From positions 62,001-126,000 of the forward strand of contig NW_026705772.1 of assembly GCF_029867415.1 (NCBI RefSeq): 64,000 nucleotides of DNA, in the 5' to 3' direction. Under the pieces are notes generated by a model. That model did not search any database. It was not told the DNA's origin and saw only the letters and a program-made list of their open reading frames with translations. Position 1 is the first letter of the stretch. The number at the start of each line of letters is the position of its first letter. The DNA comes from Vicia villosa. Its lineage: Eukaryota; Streptophyta; Magnoliopsida; Fabales; Fabaceae. This document shows positions 61,370 through 64,000 of this stretch, in pieces. Made by a program: the position numbers and the translations under genes.

Positions 61370-62362
61370 TTTGTTTCAGATCTTTCTTCTTCCTTCGTTG
61401 CTCCGCCGTCCTCTCTCCGAAACCCTAGCAACCTCCGCCGTTCTTCTTCCTTTCAGATCCAAAACACACGAGTTTATGGTGAGTTGAGGTTCGTGTTGTT
61501 GCTGAGTTCGGTTTCGATTCTGAATCTACAAACCAAAACCGGGTGAGACCTTTCTGAGTTTATTTCTTATTCTCTCTTCCTCTCTCAAATTTCTGAAGGG
61601 TTTGTTTGATTAGGAAAGTGATGAACAAATGTTTGGGTTTGATGAATGTTTGTCTGGTTATGTTTGATGATGATTTGTGAATGGTTTTGTTTCTGATGAA
61701 TGGTTTGCGTGTATCAGAAAGATGAACAATTAGGGTTTTGGTTAGTGTTTGCGGCTGTGTATTGTGATTGTTGTTGGATGAATATGAACAATGTATTTAC
61801 AGTTTCTGGAGAGGTTTTTCGAAGATGATGAACAGAATTTTTTTTAGGGTTGTTGGTTGTTGGCTCTACGGCTCTACGGCTGATTTTTTTTAGGGTTTTT
61901 GGTTGTTGGCTCAATTGACTTGTTCTTTTATCAAAAACTATTTTTATGTGCATGTGGTTGTTAATTGATTTCTTATAAATTGGTTTCTGTTCTGGTATAG
62001 CACTATTTTTATTAACTATTTTGTCTTTTGTTCGGAGATGAGGAAATTTTTGGTTGATAGAGAAAATATTGAGAATGTGAATGTTGTGTAATTGGAAACT
62101 TAATTAGAACCACCACTAAATAATGTGGTTAATGAGACCTACAAGGGATATCTGTTTCATCAACTTTTACATGATTCAAGATTTTCTATATGTAGTTAGT
62201 AATAATCACGTTTTTCTATTGTAGGTTGAGCTTCAAACAGTGGATGGACTGGTAAAGGATAGAACACAATGTGCCCCTGCCGATTATGTTCCACAGAATA
62301 TGAATCAAGTAATGTACCCCGAAGTCTTCTGTGGCAGGATCGTTCGGGGTACAGTTATTTGA
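61370..62362 (+). other. Putative chimeric two-exon gene carried by the CACTA element
   Basis: A CT-rich, leader-like stretch with AAACCCTAG (61419-61427) leads to ATG at 61476-61478, directly followed by a consensus donor GTGAGT. An acceptor TTCTATTGTAG ends at 62224. Joining gives an open frame of 46 residues (MVELQTVDGLVKDRTQCAPA...) stopping at TGA 62360-62362. The product is not recognised. The splice sites and the frame across them are seen; expression and origin are inference. Confidence 0.45.
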
Positions 62363-62375
62363 TTCATATTCTGTG
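62292..62375. repeat. Near-perfect 32-bp inverted repeat with 19-base loop
   Basis: Left arm 62292-62323 (CACAGAATATGAATCAA...TACCCCGAA), loop 62324-62342, right arm 62343-62375. There is one bulge and one mismatch. It spans the end of the putative second exon. Next to it CAATACAACATAGCTC occurs twice (62380, 62426). Confidence 0.9.
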
Positions 62376-62769
62376 ACACAATACAACATAGCTCAGGTGA
62401 CTACTGGTTCTCCACTAAAGCATCAATACAACATAGCTCCAGATAATACAGGAAGCGTACATTGGTTGCATAAGAACTCGGAAGTTGTTTCCCATTTAGT
62501 TGTTTTGGTTTAGAAATATGTGAATTGGTTTAGTTGTTTTGGTTTAGAAATATGTATATATGTATTTTGATTTACATTAATGGTATATAATATAATACTT
62601 TTTGTATATAATCGATATCGATTATAATGGTATATATCGATTAGAAATGATAAATTATAGGTTCATGAAAAAATACTGCCAAAAAATAGTAAATTACAGG
62701 TTCTGAAATATTGCTGCCAAAAGTGCAGGTTTAGAAATAATAAAAAGCATAAAAAAAAAAACACAACAT

Positions 62770-63000
62770 ACGAAAGCGCTTTTGGAAAAGCGCTCTTATA
62801 GGGGTGGCTATCAGAGCGCTTTTTCCAGAAAAAGCGCTCTCATAGGGGGGGTATCAGAGCGCTTTTCTTGAAAAAGCGCTCTTAAAGGGGGGCCTACCAG
62901 AGCGCTTTCTGAAGCGCTTTTGTTACCTACGCCAGCGCTGGCTTTCACAGCGCTTTTAAGCGCTCTTAAAGCCCATAAAAAGCGCTTTAAAAGCCCTTCC
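62770..63000. repeat. CACTA right subterminal block (AGCGCT repeats)
   Basis: About ten AGCGCT cores with AAAAGCGCTCTTATAGGGG-type units, matching the left block. Confidence 0.9.
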
Positions 63001-63011
63001 GTGTGGTAGTG

Positions 63012-63140
63012 TCTATTAATTCCATTTCCTTCATGAACCCTTGAAACTCGTTCATTTCAGTGTTATGAAGAATGACAACCTTCCATTTTCTCACCAAGTC
63101 CTCTTGGTGGCGTCGAAATTTCCCCTAACACACCACTGAC
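63012..63140 (-). pseudogene. LINE endonuclease end, continuation beyond the CACTA element
   Basis: The minus-strand frame N-E-F-Q-G-F-M-K-E-M-E-L-I joins in phase with D-L-P-A-L-G-N-M-F at 61005 when the transposon is removed. Further 5' LINE sequence is cut at 63141 by an LTR. Confidence 0.75.
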
Positions 63141-64000
63141 TGATAAGTGCCAAAATGTTGTTATTTTGAGTATATAATTGTGGCACTTATCGATTCGATT
63201 CATTCCGTTTTTGTAATAAAATCCCCACTTTTGTGTATATATTCACATTATTTAGTTTTCATATGTTTTATATACCGTTTAATAGTTTTTTCTTTGTTTT
63301 TATAGGTATTCATGCATATCGGAGCCTCGAGGAATAAAGTGTCGAAGGCACGACTTCGATTGCGCAATTTTGGACCTGAATAAGGAAGTTTTGTAGCAGA
63401 AGGTCCGCTTAGCGGAGTTCAAGCGGAGCTTGGCAGAGATTTGAAGCATTTTTGGGTCCGCTTAGCGGAGGTAGCCCGCTCAGCGGAGCTACGTATACTG
63501 TTGTAGATATTTTGGGGAATAAGTGGAGGCCGCTGAGCGGAGGGGGTCCGCTGAGCGGACCTGTGCAGATTTGTGTTTATATTCTCTTCATTTGTACATT
63601 TCTAGGTTATGGTTTGGGTATTTTTGAGTCCCAACACCATCAACTTCATTCTTAGAGTAGAATTGGCTTAGAAAACATCTTCGGAGGTTGCATTTGGATG
63701 ATCGGGGGTGGATTGAGCGTCGAACGGAGCTGACAAACCGGGAGATTTTCGGTTCATTTCTCTTCTTCTTTGTGTATTTCTCTTTGGTTGGGTTTGTTTG
63801 TATATTTACTTGAATCTTATGTATATTTACCGGTTATAATGTTATGTTTAACTTGCTTTACAAATTTGTGTTGATATTATCCTGGATTTTTGCTCTATGC
63901 TGGGGATTTGGGGTGCTTTAGAGATAAACTTCTTGAATCCTTATCTAGGATGATAATCTGTTGGTTATGAACTCTAGAGATAGATTTAGAGCTAGCATTC
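63141..64000 (+). mobile_element. LTR start of another retroelement, running off the window
   Basis: It begins TGATAAGTGCCAAAATG at the abrupt end of LINE similarity; GTGGCACTTATCGATTC follows within 60 bp, complementary to the start. The text up to 64000 is LTR-like and non-coding (end region TAGAGATAGATTTAGAGCTA). Family not assigned. It holds a palindrome array (63404-63559). Confidence 0.6.
63404..63559. repeat. Array of TCCGCTNAGCGGA palindromes, partly paired
   Basis: Palindromes start at 63404, 63457, 63475, 63529 and 63547, with a half site AGCGGA at 63422. The two full pairs are each spaced 18 bp and lie 72 bp apart. TCCGCTTAGCGGA and TCCGCTGAGCGGA are perfect or near-perfect 13-mers. 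A 67-codon frame across it is a repeat translation. Confidence 0.9.

Larger units (their letters stand above)
61006..63011. mobile_element. Complete non-autonomous CACTA transposon (2006 bp) in the LINE
   Basis: Ends CACTACGCC and (reverse complement) CACTACCAC; a 3-bp duplication TCT (61003-61005 and 63012-63014) flanks it. Removing the element and one TCT restores the LINE reading through E-M-E-L-I-D-L-P-A-L-G-N-M-F. Subterminal blocks consist of AAAGCGCTTTT / AGAGCGCTTTT / AGCGCTCTGGTAGGGG repeats. No transposase. It carries a leader-like GC-rich module at 61370-61478 and a second exon-like piece at 62225-62362. Confidence 0.93.

Overview
This is a repeat-dominated nuclear plant window, AT-rich, with spliced genes, Ty1-copia and Ty3-gypsy retroelements, LINEs, CACTA transposons and several MITE/TRIM/SINE families. 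The MULE-type terminal sequence near 48.5/49.6 kb, the Au-type SINE at 34.3 kb and the LTR styles recall legume (Fabaceae) genomes as I remember them. I cannot name a species from sequence alone.

Only two host genes look intact. One (55951-57558, +) is an intronless AAA-ATPase of the membrane-anchored At4g25835/At5g57480 type. The other (42331-42989, +) is a three-exon SUMO-like gene of 111 residues ending in a QTGG motif with a five-residue tail. The rest is mobile DNA or its remains.

Layout. 0-5.3 kb: copia gag remnant, long microsatellites, and three TRIM-like units, two of them head to head. 5.3-13.5 kb: a degenerate LINE (+) split by a solo LTR (6623-8675) and by a complete 4.5-kb CACTA element (8866-13340) that carries a captured fragment of a TRA1/TRRAP-like gene. 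13.5-22 kb: gypsy and copia LTR remnants, a GTT-rich CACTA-like repeat with a hairpin, an AT-rich minisatellite. 22279-27234: a complete, recently inserted but coding-defective Ty1-copia element. 27-42 kb: copia and gypsy gag/protease remnants, a Stowaway MITE, a SINE, further copia LTRs, a CACTA-like element. 42-49.7 kb: the SUMO gene, a hAT MITE, a gypsy leader plus gag, and a Harbinger MITE nested in a MULE MITE. 49.7-55.9 kb: LTR remnants and a second solo LTR (52483-54543) of the same family as the first, in inverse orientation. 55.9-57.6 kb: the AAA-ATPase. 57.7-63.1 kb: a LINE (-) interrupted by a complete 2-kb CACTA element; from 63141 a further LTR runs off the end.

The two most unusual signals are these. 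(1) Three LTRs carry the same architecture: pairs of 12-15 bp palindromes 18-22 bp apart, repeated mostly every 70-74 bp, each LTR with a different palindrome sequence; two of these LTRs belong to one family. (2) Two CACTA elements carry leader-plus-first-exon modules followed by gene pieces, so each could express a small chimeric transcript.
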